Assembly: GCA_019351975.1 (NCBI GenBank)
Contig: JABBOG010000002.1
Span: forward strand, 88,311-152,310
DNA: 64,000 nucleotides
Direction of reading: 5' to 3'
Source of the DNA: Acidobacteriota bacterium
Lineage (GTDB): Bacteria > Acidobacteriota > Terriglobia > Terriglobales > Acidobacteriaceae
Of the stretch, positions 8,899 through 17,795 are shown one piece after another; the stretch's first letter is position 1, and each line of letters opens with the position of its first letter. Made by a program: the position numbers and the translations under genes. The notes below the pieces were generated by a model. The model was not told the origin of the DNA. It saw only the letters and a program-made list of their open reading frames with translations, and did not search any database.

Positions 8899-10308
8899 CT
8901 ATTGCACTTCGCTCTTTCGCGTGGGAGCGTCTGAGAGCCAACCGGTGCGTTCTGTATGAGGTGAAGCAGGCTGGATTTGTTGCTGGAGCATACGACGCTT
9001 CAGGGTGTCGTAGATTGGCTCATTTTTGAGTAGCAGTGCGATGATCATGGCTCCGAGAGAAGCTGCAATGAGGGAGAGAGTCAGGTCGACACGGCCTGTC
9101 ATCTCGACGACGATGACGATGCCAGTGATTGGCGCTCGGACGGTAGCAGTGAATAGCGCACCCATACCGACGACTGCGCACGCAATGGCTGAGAGGGCAA
9201 GCGAAGGTACGAGGAAGTTGAGCACATGGGCGAAGAGTGCTCCGAAGGAGGCACCTAGAAGCATGATGGGCGTGAAGATGCCTCCGGGAGTCCCAGCGGC
9301 ATAGGAGAAGGGTCCAAGGATGAAGCGGAGGCAGAATATGGCGAAGAGCGCTTCTATGGTGTGGCCTTGTGCGAGGACTGCCTGGGTGAGCCTGCCGCCG
9401 CCGCCGACAAGCTCAGGCTTGAACCAGGCGATGAGCCCGATGACAGCACCTATGGCGGTTGCGCGATAGACGGAAGGGATTCGGCTGAAACGGTCGGAGA
9501 GGTGAAGGGATGCGATGGTGAGGTTGTTATAGGCGGCACCGGCGGCACCCAGCAAAGCTCCGAGGAAGAAAAACGGAGAGACGTGCCACATGTGGTCCAG
9601 GGCCTGCTTGACTGTAAATTCTAGAGTGCTGCCAAGGAGGAGGCGCATGAGCCATATGGCGACGGAAGTGGATGCCAGTGTCGCGACCAGAAGCCAGGGA
9701 CTGAAGCTTTCGGTCAGCTCTTCAAAGACAAAGATCGAACCTCCGATGGGAGCATTGAATGCCACAGCGAGGCCAGCACCAGCACCGGCTGCCTGAACAA
9801 CTTTGTAATCGTCAGCGTCCAGCGCAAGGACCTTCGAGGAGAGCGAGGCGAGAGCTGCTCCCATCTGAACCGTGGGTCCTTCGCGACCCAGCGCGAGGCC
9901 GGTGCCGAGAGCGAGTATGCCGCCGAAGAACTTTACTGGAACGACGGCGATGCCAGCGGGTTTGGCTTCTCCACTAAATACAGCTTCGACGTGCTGTACT
10001 CCGCTGCCTGCGGCGAAGGGGGCAAAGCGAATGACGAGCAAACGTGCCAGGCCAGCACCAAATGCAACAAAGAGAACGGGGAGGAGCCAACCGAGATGAG
10101 GCCATCCATGTGCTGTAGCGACGAGCAGGTCGCGGAGATGATCACATGCGAGCAGAACATAGCGGAATGCTCCACCGACGAGGCCGATTGCAACGCCCGT
10201 GCAAACACTGGCGGCGGTAATTTTGATGACGCGAGGCCTGAATGGGAGCATTGCGTGAGAGCGCCATTGAACCTTACGCAGCCAGGCGATTGCTCTGATG
10301 TCATTCAT
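8899..10308 (-). CDS. clcA: ClC-family chloride channel/transporter
   Basis: 469-residue polytopic membrane protein with about 11 hydrophobic helices. Ion-path signatures are present: GSGVQHVE (helix D, replacing the usual GSGIP), GREGPTVQMG (the gating glutamate of ClC proteins), and GSIFVFEEL, where an internal proton-coupling glutamate is expected; the EE there suggests an H+/Cl- antiporter. TPGGIFTPIMLLGASFG is the helix N signature. The sequence ends shortly after the membrane domain, so no CBS pair is attached. It exchanges chloride for protons and may serve acid resistance. It is monocistronic and reads away from clpB. Confidence 0.92.
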   Translation of the reverse strand: MNDIRAIAWLRKVQWRSHAMLPFRPRVIKITAASVCTGVAIGLVGGAFRYVLLACDHLRDLLVATAHGWPHLGWLLPVLFVAFGAGLARLLVIRFAPFAAGSGVQHVEAVFSGEAKPAGIAVVPVKFFGGILALGTGLALGREGPTVQMGAALASLSSKVLALDADDYKVVQAAGAGAGLAVAFNAPIGGSIFVFEELTESFSPWLLVATLASTSVAIWLMRLLLGSTLEFTVKQALDHMWHVSPFFFLGALLGAAGAAYNNLTIASLHLSDRFSRIPSVYRATAIGAVIGLIAWFKPELVGGGGRLTQAVLAQGHTIEALFAIFCLRFILGPFSYAAGTPGGIFTPIMLLGASFGALFAHVLNFLVPSLALSAIACAVVGMGALFTATVRAPITGIVIVVEMTGRVDLTLSLIAASLGAMIIALLLKNEPIYDTLKRRMLQQQIQPASPHTERTGWLSDAPTRKSEVQ

Positions 10309-10411
10309 TTAGGCTGGATTCCGTCTCGGAACGTTTTGTGAGCGTGCCTGATTTCTTCTGTCGGTCGGAGCGCCAGTATACCGCAATCGCAAGCGAGGCT
10401 GCGGTAGGGCT

Positions 10412-10426
10412 AGCGAAAGTTTCGCT
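10412..10426. promoter_or_regulatory. 15-base palindrome upstream of clpB
   Basis: AGCGAAA-G-TTTCGCT is a perfect 7-bp inverted repeat around one base, 150 bases before the clpB start in the 267-base gap between the divergent ClC and ClpB genes. It has the form of an operator for a dimeric regulator. It is not a CIRCE (TTAGCACTC) or HAIR (CTTGAGT) element, so any link to heat-shock control is only inferred from position. Confidence 0.3.
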
Positions 10427-10575
10427 GACATGCCGCGCGAGTCAGGATAGATCGCGTCATATAGACCATCAACAGGGCTGCGCGGATTGCTCGAATGATG
10501 GTTGAGTTCCAGGAGTGCGTATCTGCGGAGCTCTGTACTGGAGCTTCAAAGGGCCGCGAGTGTGAGGAGATAGCA

Positions 10576-13332
10576 ATGGCAATCAAGTGGGACAAGTTTA
10601 CGGTGAAGTCGCAGGAGGCGCTGCAGGTGGCGCAGGGAAGCGCGGCGGAGAGTGGCAATCCTGAGGTACTGCCGCTGCACTTGATGGAGGCGCTGCTGGA
10701 GGACCGCGAGGGTGTGGTGCTGCCGGTGCTGGAGAAGGTGGGCGTGTCGGTGCAGGCGCTGGAGAGTGCGGTGGAGACAGCGATTGCGCGGCTGCCGAAG
10801 GTGCAGGGCGGGTCGCAGCAGACGGGGATGAGCCAGGCGCTGACGAAGGTGCTGGAGGGTGCGTTCAAAGAGGCCGAGAACTTCAAGGATGAGTATGTTT
10901 CGACGGAGCACCTGTTGCTGTCGCTGGCGAAGCAGCGGAATGAGCCGGTGCAGATGGCGCTGGCGGCGCAGGGCGCGGACCACGCGGCGATTCTGAAGGC
11001 GCTGGCTGGCGTGCGTGGATCGCAGCGCGTGACGGACCAGAATCCTGAGGGGAAGTTTCAGGCTCTGGAGAAGTACGCGAAGGACCTTACGGAGATGGCG
11101 CGGAGGGGCAAGCTTGATCCGGTGATCGGGCGCGATGAGGAGATTCGGCGGGTGATCCAGGTGCTGAGCCGGCGGACGAAGAATAATCCGGTGCTGATTG
11201 GCGAGCCGGGCGTGGGTAAGACGGCGATTGTGGAGGGGCTGGCGCGGAGGATCTTTCAGGGGGATGTGCCGGAGGTGCTGCGGGATAAGCGGGTGATCTC
11301 GCTGGATCTGGGGTCGATGCTTGCCGGGGCGAAGTTTCGCGGGGAGTTTGAGGACAGGCTGAAGGCGGTGCTGAAGGAGATTGACGAGTCGAATGGGCAG
11401 GTGATCCTGTTCATCGACGAACTGCATACACTGGTGGGCGCAGGCGCTGCGGAAGGTGCAATCGACGCGAGCAATATGCTGAAGCCGGCGCTGGCGCGGG
11501 GAGAGCTGCGCGCGATCGGCGCGACGACCTTGAATGAGTATCGGAAGTACATCGAGAAGGATGCGGCGCTGGAGCGGCGGTTCCAGATTGTGTATGTGGG
11601 TGAGCCGAATGTGGAGGACACGATTGCGATTCTGCGTGGATTGCGCGAACGCTATGAGACGCACCACAAGGTGCGGATCAAGGACTCCGCGATTGTGGCC
11701 GCGGCGGAGCTGAGCCATCGGTATATCAGCGATAGATTTTTGCCGGACAAGGCGATTGATCTGGTGGATGAGGCGGCGGCGGCGCTGGCGATCCAGATTG
11801 GGAGCGTGCCGGTGGAGATTGACGATCTGGAGCGGCGGGCGACGTCGCTGGAGATTGAGAAGAATGCGCTGAAGCGGGAGGACGATGCGAACTCGCGCGA
11901 ACGGCTGCAGGCGGTGGAGCGCGAGCTGGCCGAAGTGCGCGAACAGGCTTCGGGGCTGCGCGCGCGCTGGCAGAAGGAGAAGGGTGCGATCGGCGAAATT
12001 GCGGCGCTGAAGGAGCGGCTGGAGAAGCTGCGCTTTGAGGCCAGCGAAGCGACGCGCAAGGGGGATCTGCAGCGTGCGGCGGAGCTGCAGTATGGAGAGA
12101 TTCCGAAGGCTGAACGGGAGCTGGCGGAGCTGACGGAGGCGCAGGACGCGGCGGTGGCGGAGGCTTCGGATGGCGATGGGCGGCTGGTGGAAGAGGCGGA
12201 TGGGGTAGACGCGGAGAAGCAGATTCCCTTCGGGAATGACAGAAAGAAAAGCAACGGCAAAGGCGGCGGTGCCGGCAGGGGCAACGGGAGGGGCGGAGTG
12301 CCGAGGCGGCTGTTGAAGGAGGAGGTGGATGAGGAGGATATTGCGCGGATTGTGAGCAAGTGGACAGGGATTCCAGTCGCGAAGATGTTGGAGGGCGAGG
12401 TCGAAAAGCTGACGCAGATGGAAGAGCGGCTGCGCGAACGTGTGGTGGGTCAGGATGAGGCGCTGGTCGCTGTCGCCAATGCAATTCGGCGGTCGCGCGC
12501 GGGTCTGAGCGATCCGAAGCGGCCGATTGGGAGCTTTATTTTTCTGGGGCCGACGGGCGTTGGAAAGACGGAGACGGCGCGCGCGCTGGCAGAGTTCCTG
12601 TTCGACGACGAGCAGGCGATGGTGCGGATAGATATGAGCGAGTATATGGAGCGGCATGCGGTGGCGCGGCTGATTGGAGCGCCGCCGGGATATGTGGGCT
12701 TTGATGAGGGCGGGCAGTTGACGGAGGCGGTGCGGCGGCGGCCGTACGCTGTGGTGCTGTTTGATGAGATCGAGAAGGCGCATCCGGATGTGTTCAATGT
12801 GCTGCTGCAGGTGCTCGATGATGGGCGGCTGACGGACTCGAAGGGAAGGACGGTGGACTTCAAAAATACGGTGCTGATCCTGACGTCAAACATTGGCGCT
12901 GGGCAGCTGGCGACGGCGTGGGCGCAGGGCGAAGACGGATTTGAGGACGCGAAGGTGCGCGTAATGGAGGAGCTGCGGAAGCACTTCAGGCCGGAGTTTC
13001 TGAACCGCGTGGATGACATTGTGGTGTTCCATCCGCTAGGCGAGACGCAGCTGACGCATATCGTGGACCTGCGCCTGGCGGAGCTGCAGAAGATGCTGGT
13101 GGATCGTCACATTACGCTGGAGCTGACCGACGCAGCGCGCGAGGCCATCTTCAAAGCGGGCTACGACCGTGCGTATGGGGCGCGGCCGCTGAAGCGGGCG
13201 ATCCAGAGGCTGGTGCAGGACAAGCTGGCGATGAAGATTCTGGATGGCAGCGTGCTGCACGGGGATCGGGTGGTGGTGGATGCGGGAAGCGAGGGGCTGG
13301 AGTTCCGCGTTGCGGAGCGGACGGCGGTGTAG
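10576..13332 (+). CDS. clpB: ClpB disaggregase with an unusual insertion before NBD2
   Basis: 918-residue Hsp100 AAA+ disaggregase. The start at 10576 ([16 protein letters not shown]) has GAGGAGA upstream and matches ClpB N-termini. Order: Clp-N repeat domain (1-150), NBD1 with Walker A GEPGVGKT near 210 and Walker B VILFIDE, coiled-coil middle domain (about 405-525), NBD2 with GPTGVGKTE near 658 and [13 protein letters not shown], and a C-terminal D2-small domain. Between the middle domain and NBD2 lies a low-complexity insertion at about 534-578 (Glu/Asp-rich, then Gly/Arg/Asn/Lys-rich) that ordinary ClpB lacks. Part of it is encoded by an interspersed genomic repeat. It works with DnaK to dissolve aggregates. 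Confidence 0.96.
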   Translation: MAIKWDKFTVKSQEALQVAQGSAAESGNPEVLPLHLMEALLEDREGVVLPVLEKVGVSVQALESAVETAIARLPKVQGGSQQTGMSQALTKVLEGAFKEAENFKDEYVSTEHLLLSLAKQRNEPVQMALAAQGADHAAILKALAGVRGSQRVTDQNPEGKFQALEKYAKDLTEMARRGKLDPVIGRDEEIRRVIQVLSRRTKNNPVLIGEPGVGKTAIVEGLARRIFQGDVPEVLRDKRVISLDLGSMLAGAKFRGEFEDRLKAVLKEIDESNGQVILFIDELHTLVGAGAAEGAIDASNMLKPALARGELRAIGATTLNEYRKYIEKDAALERRFQIVYVGEPNVEDTIAILRGLRERYETHHKVRIKDSAIVAAAELSHRYISDRFLPDKAIDLVDEAAAALAIQIGSVPVEIDDLERRATSLEIEKNALKREDDANSRERLQAVERELAEVREQASGLRARWQKEKGAIGEIAALKERLEKLRFEASEATRKGDLQRAAELQYGEIPKAERELAELTEAQDAAVAEASDGDGRLVEEADGVDAEKQIPFGNDRKKSNGKGGGAGRGNGRGGVPRRLLKEEVDEEDIARIVSKWTGIPVAKMLEGEVEKLTQMEERLRERVVGQDEALVAVANAIRRSRAGLSDPKRPIGSFIFLGPTGVGKTETARALAEFLFDDEQAMVRIDMSEYMERHAVARLIGAPPGYVGFDEGGQLTEAVRRRPYAVVLFDEIEKAHPDVFNVLLQVLDDGRLTDSKGRTVDFKNTVLILTSNIGAGQLATAWAQGEDGFEDAKVRVMEELRKHFRPEFLNRVDDIVVFHPLGETQLTHIVDLRLAELQKMLVDRHITLELTDAAREAIFKAGYDRAYGARPLKRAIQRLVQDKLAMKILDGSVLHGDRVVVDAGSEGLEFRVAERTAV
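12219..12258 (+). repeat. ATTCCC-TTC-GGGAAT interspersed repeat inside clpB
   Basis: A palindrome ATTCCC/GGGAAT around TTC (12223-12237), followed by TGACAGAAAGAAAAGC, lies in frame in clpB at codons 548-561. A related unit (CTGCTTTT-type flank, ATTCCCGAAG, TGACAAAAAG on the other strand) is found in the intergenic region at 54035-54063 and, more degenerate, at 13350-13420. It is read through as [15 protein letters not shown]. Confidence 0.6.
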
Positions 13333-13486
13333 GTTTTACGGTGCGGACGTCCTTCGGGAATAACGGGCGCTTGCTGCGCATGCGAGAAGCGGATTTGCCA
13401 CTCTGCTCGGAATGACAATCAGGAGAGTAAGGACAAAGGCAGAGGGGTGTCTGCCGCTGCGGGGAGACACGACGAAGGGATGAGCG

Positions 13487-15085
13487 TTAGCGTTCTCGAG
13501 CGAATGGGTCGGTGAGGCGGATGAGTTGGCCGCGGAGGGCTGGGGCGACGGGGGTTTGGGGGGTGTGGTCGGCGGTGAGTTGGTGGTCGATCCACTGCCA
13601 GCTGCCGGGGTAGAGGACGAGCAGCGGCTGGGGCTGCTGGTGGAGCGCGGCGAAGGTGGCGATGGAGAGGTGGGTGAAGCTGCGCATGTTGCGGGCGGTG
13701 ATGGCGTTGGTGTCGTGGCCTAGCCAGCGGATCTCGTCGGGGGCGCTGTAGACGAGGGTGTAGCGCGCGCGCAGGCCGGGGTCGGGGTCGTAGTAGCTGT
13801 CGCGGTAGAAGTCGCCGAGGGTCTGGATGTAGATGGGCTGGGTGGGCTGCTGGTGGAGCGCGGCGGAGGCGGTGGGCGAGAGCTGGAAGCTGGCGAGCGT
13901 TGCGTTGGTGGTGCTGCGTTCGTGGAGGATGTTGGCGGTGTTGATGTCGATGACGGCGAGGAAGATGATGGCGAGGGTGATGGCGTAGAAGGTGTTGCTG
14001 CGGAGTCTGCGCTCGAGAACGATGGCGAAGGTGGCGGCGAAGGCGATGATGGCCGCGATGACGTAGCGGACCTCCATGGTGTGGGTGACGAAGCGGCCGA
14101 AGAGGTAGCCGAAGAGAGGCAGCAGGGCCATGGCGGCGAGTGCAACCCAGGTGCTGGCGAGCTCGGTTGCGGGGCGGCGCTTGAAGCGTTTGTACCCGGC
14201 GATCGCTAGCCAGAGGGCGAGCACAACCATGATCGTGGCGGCAAGTTTTTGCAGCGGAAGGGGCCAGGTGGTGTAGCGCAGGAAGAGTTCGCGGTAGCCC
14301 TGGCTGATGTCGTGGAGGTTCACGCCGGCGATGTAGTAGTGCTGGCGGTAGACCATGACGGCGCGCTTGAAGGGGAGGATGAGGACGATGGAGGCGAGGC
14401 CGAGGGCAAGCGCGGTAAGCACGCCTGCGTCGAGACGCTTGCGCTGGAGCGTGCGTGCGAGTTCGCCGAGCGAGACGGGGATGAGGATGAGGACGCCGAA
14501 GTAGTGGCTGGTGATGGCGAGAGCGATGGCGAGAGTGAGACCGGCGAGCGGAAGCAGGCGGGAGCGGGGTGGAGCATCGGGGTGCGGTCGGAGGTCGGTG
14601 GCGATCTGCCAGCAGAGGAGTGAGAGGGCGTAGAGGCCGAGGAGCAGGCCGTAGGGGCGGCCTTCGACGGAGTAGTAGAAGCTGGCGGTGAGCAGAGGCG
14701 CAGCCATGGCGACGAGCGCGGCGCGGGCTCCGGCGATGCGTCGGACGAAGAAGAAGAGGCAGAGCTGAAAGAGGAGAAATCCGGCGAGCGCGGGAAGGCG
14801 AAGGGCGATGGCGTTGTGGCCGAACGCGTCCATGGAGAGGTGTGAGAGGAGGTGATAGGTGGGCGGGTCGAGCGAGATGGGATGGTGCAGTTGGACGAGG
14901 ATGACCTGGTGGAGGGTTGCGACGCCGTCGGTGTAGAAGGAGAGGAATTCGTCCTGCTCCATAAGGCGATTATGGGACCAGAGGAGTGAGAGCGTGGCGG
15001 TGAGGAGGAGAAAGAAGGCAGGAAGGAGGTAGGTGCGGGTGGCGCTCTTGGAGTTTGGCTGCGTGGCTGTGGTTTGCAGTGTCAT
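13487..15085 (-). CDS. Polytopic membrane glycosyltransferase, GT39/ArnT-like
   Basis: About 532 residues from ATG 15085 (MTLQTTATQPNSKS); the open frame is longer but upstream sequence is repeat DNA. Around eleven hydrophobic helices. After the first helix, MEQDEFLSFYTDG carries the acidic pair on the first periplasmic loop that is the catalytic feature of GT-C enzymes such as PMT and ArnT; RLPALAGFLLFQ and SVEGRPYGLLLGLYALSL are further family-type segments. The soluble C-terminus is periplasmic. Such enzymes transfer sugars from polyprenyl phosphate to lipid or protein. It lies next to the UbiA prenyltransferase on the same strand, suggesting an envelope-sugar role. Confidence 0.72.
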   Translation of the reverse strand: MTLQTTATQPNSKSATRTYLLPAFFLLLTATLSLLWSHNRLMEQDEFLSFYTDGVATLHQVILVQLHHPISLDPPTYHLLSHLSMDAFGHNAIALRLPALAGFLLFQLCLFFFVRRIAGARAALVAMAAPLLTASFYYSVEGRPYGLLLGLYALSLLCWQIATDLRPHPDAPPRSRLLPLAGLTLAIALAITSHYFGVLILIPVSLGELARTLQRKRLDAGVLTALALGLASIVLILPFKRAVMVYRQHYYIAGVNLHDISQGYRELFLRYTTWPLPLQKLAATIMVVLALWLAIAGYKRFKRRPATELASTWVALAAMALLPLFGYLFGRFVTHTMEVRYVIAAIIAFAATFAIVLERRLRSNTFYAITLAIIFLAVIDINTANILHERSTTNATLASFQLSPTASAALHQQPTQPIYIQTLGDFYRDSYYDPDPGLRARYTLVYSAPDEIRWLGHDTNAITARNMRSFTHLSIATFAALHQQPQPLLVLYPGSWQWIDHQLTADHTPQTPVAPALRGQLIRLTDPFARER

Positions 15086-15197
15086 GCTGAAAGTTTCCGG
15101 GTGGCGATGCCGAGGCTGAAAGCGAATGCCGGGTGGATGCACATGATCTGCTGGGCGGAAGAGGCTGGAGAGCAGGGAGGGCGTGAAGCGCATCGTG

Positions 15198-15250
15198 GTC
15201 CTTTGACTGCGCGATTGCAAACAGTGCAATGGCTCCGCTCAGGATGACAG
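15198..15250 (-). repeat. TGTCATCCTGAGCG-type interspersed repeat, minus orientation
   Basis: Read on the minus strand this unit begins CTGTCATCCTGAGCGGAGC and ends GCAATCGCGCAGTCAAAGGAC. The same unit occurs in plus orientation at 58751-58810 and, inside a gene, at 53333-53379. A partial copy (CTCTCAGGGTGACAG) follows at 15283-15302. The repeats fill the 226-base gap between the GT39-like and UbiA genes; no other feature is seen in that gap. Confidence 0.7.
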
Positions 15251-15311
15251 CTCTGGAAAGAGGTTTTGCGAGGGCGCTGCAAGTGGCTCTCAGGGTGACA
15301 GATTCTTCGCA

Positions 15312-16406
15312 TCAGGCAGCGAACTCGCGATGAAGTTTGGAGCGGTAGCGGGACGGCGTGCGGGGCAGGTGGGCCGCGGGAATGGCGGGTGTACTCTGCG
15401 TGGTGGTCTGGGTGGCGTTGGAGGCGGGGAGCGTGGGCATGAAGAATTGCTCCAGGCGCGGCATACGGATGAAAAGAAGAAGGCCCATGACGAGGACGGT
15501 GGAGGCGAAGGAGGCCATGAGCAGCGGTTCGCGGTAGAGCTTCTCGGGGTTTTGGACGGCGCTCTCGGGCTTGAAGGACAGCTTGAGATAGATCGCCATG
15601 GTGAAAGCGATGAAGGGGAAGCCGAGGATGAGCTCAATGCGGTAGCGGATGATGAAGGCGCCGAGGAAGAGCATGGCGGTGGAGGCGTAGAAGAGTACAG
15701 AGACGAGCAGGGACTCGGGGGTGTAGCGCTTGAAGGAGGCGCGGTAGGAGCCGGCGAGCGAGCTGTCGCCGGACTTGTGCAGCTCGGAGAGCTCGGAGAA
15801 GCGCTTGAGGGCCATGAAGTAGCAGCCGATCATCCAGTAGGCGATGAGAAGAGAGACGGGTGGGACGAGAGGGATGCCCATGGCGGCGGTGACGGCGTAC
15901 CAGCCGAGGAGCATGCGGAGGGGGTTATTGATGGATTCGGTGAGGACGTCGAGGTAGGGGACGTCTTTGGTGCGGATGGGCGGGAAGTTGTAGATACAGC
16001 CCATGATCCAGAGGATGAGCGCCATGAGCGCGAACATTTTGGAGATGGTAAGGCCGATGGCGACACCGGCGACCATCATGAGGATCCACTGTATGTAGGC
16101 GGCGGGGATGCTGACGAGGCCGCGGGCGGCGGGACGATTCTTTTTGATGGGGTGAAGGCGGTCGAAGGGAGCGTCGAGGACTTCGTTGATGACGTAGTTG
16201 CTGCAGGCTACAAGGGTTATTGAGATGAACGCGATGACCAGCGTGCCGACGAGGTGGAGATTGAAGAGCGCAGGATAGACGCTCAGGGGAACGATGACGC
16301 CGGGAAGGACGAAGAGATTCTTGATGGAGTGATCGAGCCGCGCGATGGCGAGATGCGCTCGGAGCCGCACTCCGAATGAGACGTTTGTGCGCTCGCGTTC
16401 AGACAT
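15312..16406 (-). CDS. UbiA-family prenyltransferase, decaprenyl-phosphate phosphoribosyltransferase-like
   Basis: 364-residue integral membrane protein with about nine helices. The first Asp-rich motif is NYVINEVLDAPFDRLHPIKK, of the N-x(3)-D-x(3)-D type with the DRLHPxKxxRPxA extension typical of the phosphoribosyl branch (mycobacterial Rv3806c/UbiA, 5-phospho-alpha-D-ribose-1-diphosphate: decaprenyl-phosphate transferase). The second motif, YLDVLTESINNPLRMLLGW, occurs mid-protein. This branch makes the lipid-linked pentose used by arabinosyltransferases. The tail after residue 330 is polar and low in complexity. Its neighbours, two GT-C enzymes and a mutase-like flavoprotein, fit lipid-linked sugar metabolism. 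The exact substrate is inferred. Confidence 0.82.
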   Translation of the reverse strand: MSERERTNVSFGVRLRAHLAIARLDHSIKNLFVLPGVIVPLSVYPALFNLHLVGTLVIAFISITLVACSNYVINEVLDAPFDRLHPIKKNRPAARGLVSIPAAYIQWILMMVAGVAIGLTISKMFALMALILWIMGCIYNFPPIRTKDVPYLDVLTESINNPLRMLLGWYAVTAAMGIPLVPPVSLLIAYWMIGCYFMALKRFSELSELHKSGDSSLAGSYRASFKRYTPESLLVSVLFYASTAMLFLGAFIIRYRIELILGFPFIAFTMAIYLKLSFKPESAVQNPEKLYREPLLMASFASTVLVMGLLLFIRMPRLEQFFMPTLPASNATQTTTQSTPAIPAAHLPRTPSRYRSKLHREFAA

Positions 16407-16582
16407 CTGCTGTGCTCCCTGGGCTGGTATTGCTGGTGCGCTTGATAGGAAGAGTATAGCGTGCGGGCGGGGGTGAGGCAGGAATCTGGACGGGTTGCGC
16501 TATGCTGATGGATAGTATCTGTTAGCGACATCGGCGGCAGATCACGGCGATTGTCTGGAGCTTTGGGCGTAACCCAAAATAC

Positions 16583-17719
16583 ATGGTCAAAATGCAGCCA
16601 CGACGGAAGACGCCTAAGCTTCGCCCAAGTACGAGGCTCCACGGACCAGAGTTGCGGGGGCTGGCGGATTTCGTGCCGCAGATTGTGTGGATGTGTACGC
16701 CAAATGGAGACAACATCTACTTCAATCGACGGTGGGTGGATTATACGGGGATGACGCTCGAAGAGAGCTACGGCGAGGGCTGGAATCGTCCGTTCCACGA
16801 AGACGATAGAGAAGCTGCTGGGAAGGCATGGAGTCGTGCGGTAGAAACCGGCGAACAGTATCAGGTGGAGAGCCGGATACGTGCTGCGGACGGAACGTAT
16901 CGTTGGTTTCTGATGCGCGGAGAGCCGATCAAGGGTGCCGATGGCGCGATCACGAAGTGGTTTGGCACATGCACGGACATCCAGGACATGAAGCAGGCGG
17001 AGCAGTTGCTGTTGCGCAGCGAAAAGCTCGCGTCCGTGGGCCGAATGGCTGCGAGCGTGGCGCATGAGATCAACAATCCGCTCGAGGCGATTACGAACCT
17101 GCTGTATCTGGCGAAGCAGAGCGAAGACATGGAATCCGTTCGCTCGTATATTGGCAACGCTGAAGCTGAGCTGGGTCGGGTGGCGCACATCACGCGGCAG
17201 TCGCTGGGTTTTTATCGCGAACAGAATGCTCCGACGCTTGTTTCTGTGCAGCGTCTGCTGGAGTCGGCGATTGAGATTCTGAACGCCAAGATCATTGCGA
17301 AGGAAGCGACGGTGGAGATGCGCTGGCATATGGATGCGCATGTGTCGGTGGTGGCTGGAGAGCTGCGGCAGGTGTTTGCAAATTTGATTGCAAACAGCCT
17401 TCATGCCATTGACGTTCGGGGCCGTGTGGAGTTACGCACTTCCGTCTCGTTCAATCATGCGAACGGCATCCGGTATGCGAGGGTCACCATCGCCGATAAT
17501 GGACGGGGTATCGAACGCGAGGTCCGGCATAAACTTTTTGAGCCTTTTTTTACGACCAAGGGCGCGGTGGGTACAGGGCTAGGACTATGGGTCAGCAAGC
17601 AGATTCTGGACAAGCATCAGGGGACCATCCAAGTGCGTTCCAGGGCGGAAGGACCGGCGACGGGAACTGTGTTTCGGATTACGCTTCCGCTGCCAGCACT
17701 GAGGGAAGAGAGCCTGTAA
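16583..17719 (+). CDS. PAS-domain sensor histidine kinase
   Basis: 378-residue soluble kinase without membrane segments. A PAS/PAC domain occupies about 25-140 (VPQIVWMCTPNGDNIYFN, GTYRWFLMRGEPI, WFGTCTDIQDMKQAE). The dimerisation box VAHEINNPLEAI has its phospho-acceptor histidine at residue 161. The ATPase domain has N box QVFANLIANSLHAI, G1 box IADNGRGI, F box FEPFFTTK and G2 box GTGLGLWV. It would sense a cytoplasmic cue and phosphorylate a response regulator, but none is encoded nearby, so it is an orphan. ATG 16583 or 16592 may be the start; no clear ribosome site is visible. Confidence 0.88.
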   Translation: MVKMQPRRKTPKLRPSTRLHGPELRGLADFVPQIVWMCTPNGDNIYFNRRWVDYTGMTLEESYGEGWNRPFHEDDREAAGKAWSRAVETGEQYQVESRIRAADGTYRWFLMRGEPIKGADGAITKWFGTCTDIQDMKQAEQLLLRSEKLASVGRMAASVAHEINNPLEAITNLLYLAKQSEDMESVRSYIGNAEAELGRVAHITRQSLGFYREQNAPTLVSVQRLLESAIEILNAKIIAKEATVEMRWHMDAHVSVVAGELRQVFANLIANSLHAIDVRGRVELRTSVSFNHANGIRYARVTIADNGRGIEREVRHKLFEPFFTTKGAVGTGLGLWVSKQILDKHQGTIQVRSRAEGPATGTVFRITLPLPALREESL

Positions 17720-17795
17720 AGAGAGGATGACACGATAGGCAGGTCAGTCGGACGGTTGAAGCGTTCGTCGTGGTCGATCGATCGAATACGTTGGC

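Noticed and set aside
10309..10575. CIRCE or HAIR element controlling clpB
   Set aside because: Neither TTAGCACTC-N9-GAGTGCTAA nor CTTGAGT-N7-ACTCAAG is present; only an unrelated 15-base palindrome is.
10546..12783. A 745-codon open frame on the minus strand
   Set aside because: Antisense to clpB; the product is Arg/Leu/His-rich and shows no domain, while the plus strand encodes an unmistakable ClpB.
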